Source: Syntrophomonadaceae bacterium (GTDB lineage Bacteria; Bacillota; Syntrophomonadia; Syntrophomonadales; Syntrophomonadaceae). From it: 7,000 nt of DNA. This document shows positions 5,500-7,000 of this stretch, in pieces; position 1 is the stretch's first letter; every line of letters starts with the position of its first letter. The stretch spans positions 1 to 7,000 of the forward strand of contig DUSB01000213.1 of the NCBI GenBank assembly GCA_012840625.1, written 5' to 3'. Under the pieces are notes generated by a model. The model made no database searches, was not told the DNA's origin, and was given only the letters and a program-made list of their open reading frames with translations. Both the position numbers and the translations under genes were made by a program.

Positions 5500-5672
5500 C
5501 AGCTACCTCCTGCCTTTCCCCTTCTGTTCCCCAGCATATATAAGCCAGTAATAGCCACAGCATGCAGCGCCCACCAGCCTGGTTCAAACATACTGAAAGT
5601 ACCAGGATCGATCTGATTTTGATTCATTTTTTTATTCAGGGAATTTTTATAATCTATTAGTCCTGAAAACAT
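5499..5672 (-). CDS. Small membrane protein of 57 residues, function unknown
   Basis: I do not recognise this protein. It starts at ATG (complement of 5670-5672) behind a strong ribosome binding site, GAGGTGAT on the minus strand, preceded by AAGGAG. The N-terminal half is polar and Asn/Lys-rich (MFSGLIDYKNSLNKKMNQNQ). It is followed by FEPGWWALHAVAITGLYMLG (residues 29-48), a single membrane-spanning stretch with Trp at its border. The end is short and basic (NRRGKAGG), so positive-inside would place the C-terminus in the cytoplasm. Its stop codon overlaps the start of the next small gene by one base, forming a two-gene unit pointing toward the methyltransferase. A minus-strand TATAAT is present at 5783-5778, but without a good -35 hexamer, so its promoter is uncertain. 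No toxin or other family match can be claimed. Confidence 0.65.
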   Translation of the reverse strand: MFSGLIDYKNSLNKKMNQNQIDPGTFSMFEPGWWALHAVAITGLYMLGNRRGKAGGS

Positions 5673-5772
5673 TTTATCACCTCACTCCTTGTTTTTTGAG
5701 CTATGCCTTCCTTAATCTTATTTTGCCCGTAGTCAATAAAAATACATTTAGAAAATCGTCCCACCTTTAATA

Positions 5773-5801
5773 CTGGCATTATAGACAGATTATGGTAAAA
5801 T
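5773..5801 (+). promoter_or_regulatory. Candidate sigma-A promoter for dprA
   Basis: CTGGCA (5773-5778, four of six matches to TTGACA) and TAAAAT (5796-5801, five of six) are 17 bp apart, and TG at 5793-5794 makes an extended -10. Transcription would start near 5808, about 50 bases before the dprA ATG. The -35 overlaps a minus-strand TATAAT (5783-5778), so divergent promoters may share this spot. No competence-specific box was recognised. Confidence 0.5.
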
Positions 5802-5856
5802 TAGGCTTTAGAATTCTGAATATAGATCATTTTTTGCGTGAAAAGGGGTATGGTAA

Positions 5857-6948
5857 ATGGACAGAAGGGAGCGAGCGCATCTAGCTTATCTGCATAGTAT
5901 GCCCGAAGTGGGGCAGCAGTCGTTAAGGCTGATTAAGGATAAAATGGGGGCATTTGAACCTGTCTTTAAGGCCAGCAGCAGGGCTTTGTACTCTCTGGGT
6001 CTTCCTAACCGGACGGTTTTGTCCATTTTAGAACATCGCCATGGAAATATTTCCGCTTATTTCGATGAACTGGAGAGGAAAGAGATTAAAATATGTACGA
6101 TTGAGGAGGCAGATTATCCGGCCATGCTGGCCGAAATTTTTGACCCACCATATTTATTTTATTATGATGGAAACATAGATCTGGCCAGCAGGTTCTGTTT
6201 AGCGATGGTTGGATCGCGTGCTGCAAGCTATTATGGTAAGAAGCAGGCTCACACCCTGGCCGGTCAACTGGCTGATCAGGGTGTGGTTGTGGTATCAGGT
6301 ATGGCCAGAGGTATTGATACTCAGGCGCACCGGGGTGCTCTGGATGCAGCAGGTGATACCATTGCTGTATTAGGGAGCGGCCTGGATATTATTTATCCGG
6401 CGGAAAATAATGAGCTTTACCATACTCTGCGCAAGAAAGGTTTGGTGATCAGTGACTTTGCTCCGGGGACTCCTCCGCTAGCGGGCAATTTTCCGGCCCG
6501 GAATCGTATTATCTCTGGTTTAAGCTATGGTGTACTGGTGGTTGAAGCTCGACGAAAAAGCGGGGCTTTGATTACAGTTGACTTTGCTCTGGAACAGGGA
6601 CGTGAGGTATTTTCCATACCTGGACAGCTGGATAGCAAAAACAGTGAAGGCACCAATCAGTTGCTTAAAGATGGAGCTATTTTTGTAACCGAATATAGGG
6701 ATATCTTACAGGAGTATCCGCAGTATTTCACCGCTGTAAAGCCTTCATTTGCAGAACAGCCCTCTTTGTTCGAGCTGGACAATAATGAGGTGGACGTACT
6801 AAAATGTATGAGTCATGAGCCGATCCATTTGGATGAGCTGGTGGCTAAGAGTACTGTATCCATGGGTATCTTAAGTGAATTGCTGATGCGCATGGAATTA
6901 AAGGGCATAATCCGTTGCCTACCAGGTAATTATTATGTAAAGGTTTAA
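5857..6948 (+). CDS. dprA: DNA-processing protein DprA
   Basis: DprA binds incoming single-stranded DNA in the cytoplasm during natural transformation, shields it from nucleases and loads RecA; it is also widespread in bacteria not known to be competent. The 363 residues show the usual three parts. There is an N-terminal SAM-like helical region (about 5-70). The extended Rossmann core (about 80-290) has VGSR (118-121), SGMARGID (147-154), LGSGLD (172-177), FPARNRIISGLS (212-223), KSGALIT (234-240) and GTNQLLKDGA (265-274). A C-terminal winged-helix domain (about 305-363) ends LKGIIRCLPGNYYVKV. The ATG is eight bases after AAAAGGGG (5841-5848); an earlier ATG at 5850 is out of frame. topA follows after 22 bases, a very common pairing, so the two are probably co-transcribed. 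No core motif is missing, so the protein should be functional. Confidence 0.96.
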   Translation: MDRRERAHLAYLHSMPEVGQQSLRLIKDKMGAFEPVFKASSRALYSLGLPNRTVLSILEHRHGNISAYFDELERKEIKICTIEEADYPAMLAEIFDPPYLFYYDGNIDLASRFCLAMVGSRAASYYGKKQAHTLAGQLADQGVVVVSGMARGIDTQAHRGALDAAGDTIAVLGSGLDIIYPAENNELYHTLRKKGLVISDFAPGTPPLAGNFPARNRIISGLSYGVLVVEARRKSGALITVDFALEQGREVFSIPGQLDSKNSEGTNQLLKDGAIFVTEYRDILQEYPQYFTAVKPSFAEQPSLFELDNNEVDVLKCMSHEPIHLDELVAKSTVSMGILSELLMRMELKGIIRCLPGNYYVKV

Positions 6949-6970
6949 GTAATGAAAAGAAGGTGGTAAC

Positions 6971-7000
6971 TTGGCTGAACATACACTGGTAATTGTAGAG
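6971..7000 (+). CDS. topA: DNA topoisomerase I, first ten codons only
   Basis: A TTG start at 6971, preceded by AAGGTGG (6960-6966), opens a frame reading MAEHTLVIVE to the window edge. The TLVIVE string is the beginning of the Toprim domain of type IA topoisomerases (family start resembles SKTLVIVESPAKAKTI), where the Glu is a catalytic acidic residue. Its position directly behind dprA is the usual Bacillota arrangement. The enzyme relaxes negative supercoils. Only ten residues are visible, so the call rests on this short motif plus gene order. Confidence 0.82.
   Translation, partial: MAEHTLVIVE

Noticed and set aside
5371..5616. Plus-strand 81-codon reading frame opposite the small minus-strand genes
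   Set aside because: There is no ribosome binding site, and the minus strand has two coupled genes with strong sites and a terminator covering the same bases.
5700..5770. Minus-strand TTGACT as a -35 for the small gene pair
   Set aside because: No -10-like hexamer occurs at 16-18 bp downstream on that strand.

Overview
The window comes from an endospore-forming member of the Bacillota. The evidence is the gene run ftsZ - spoIIGA - sigE - sigG, which is the conserved division/sporulation locus of Bacilli and Clostridia, followed by dprA and the start of topA, another common Bacillota pair. Moderate base composition, frequent TTG starts and protein sequences close to but clearly distinct from Bacillus point to a clostridial lineage. 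A Syntrophomonas-like organism is a guess that the window cannot prove.

Layout. (1) 1-1062: the 3' part of ftsZ and a perfect-stem terminator. (2) 1063-3930: the sporulation block. It holds a candidate promoter, spoIIGA (membrane aspartic protease), sigE (pro-sigma-E, the substrate of that protease), a 71-bp gap with a sigma-F-like promoter candidate, sigG (late forespore sigma factor), an easily missed 49-codon gene for a small membrane protein, and a strong terminator. (3) 3913-5298: a stand-alone beta-class DNA adenine methyltransferase with its own extended -10 promoter, partly nested in the preceding terminator. (4) 5304-5672: two very small genes on the minus strand (57 and 46 codons) that overlap by one base and end at a terminator-like hairpin in the convergent gap. 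(5) 5773-7000: a promoter candidate, dprA, and the first ten codons of topA.

How the genes work together. In the family model, FtsZ builds the polar septum. After septation, SpoIIGA in the mother-cell septal membrane is switched on by a forespore signal and cuts the N-terminal pro-peptide from pro-sigma-E. SigG takes over in the engulfed forespore. The small gene behind sigG shares its transcription unit and so is a candidate sporulation gene of unknown function. The methyltransferase has no restriction partner in view. DprA protects incoming single-stranded DNA and loads RecA during transformation.

The less ordinary signals are: an exact 10-bp tandem duplication at the sigG start, leaving sigG without a well-placed ribosome binding site; the unannotated-size genes behind sigG and on the minus strand; and the isolated methyltransferase with an extra C-terminal domain. 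None of these proves a new system, and no repeats, mobile elements, RNA genes or CRISPR arrays were seen.
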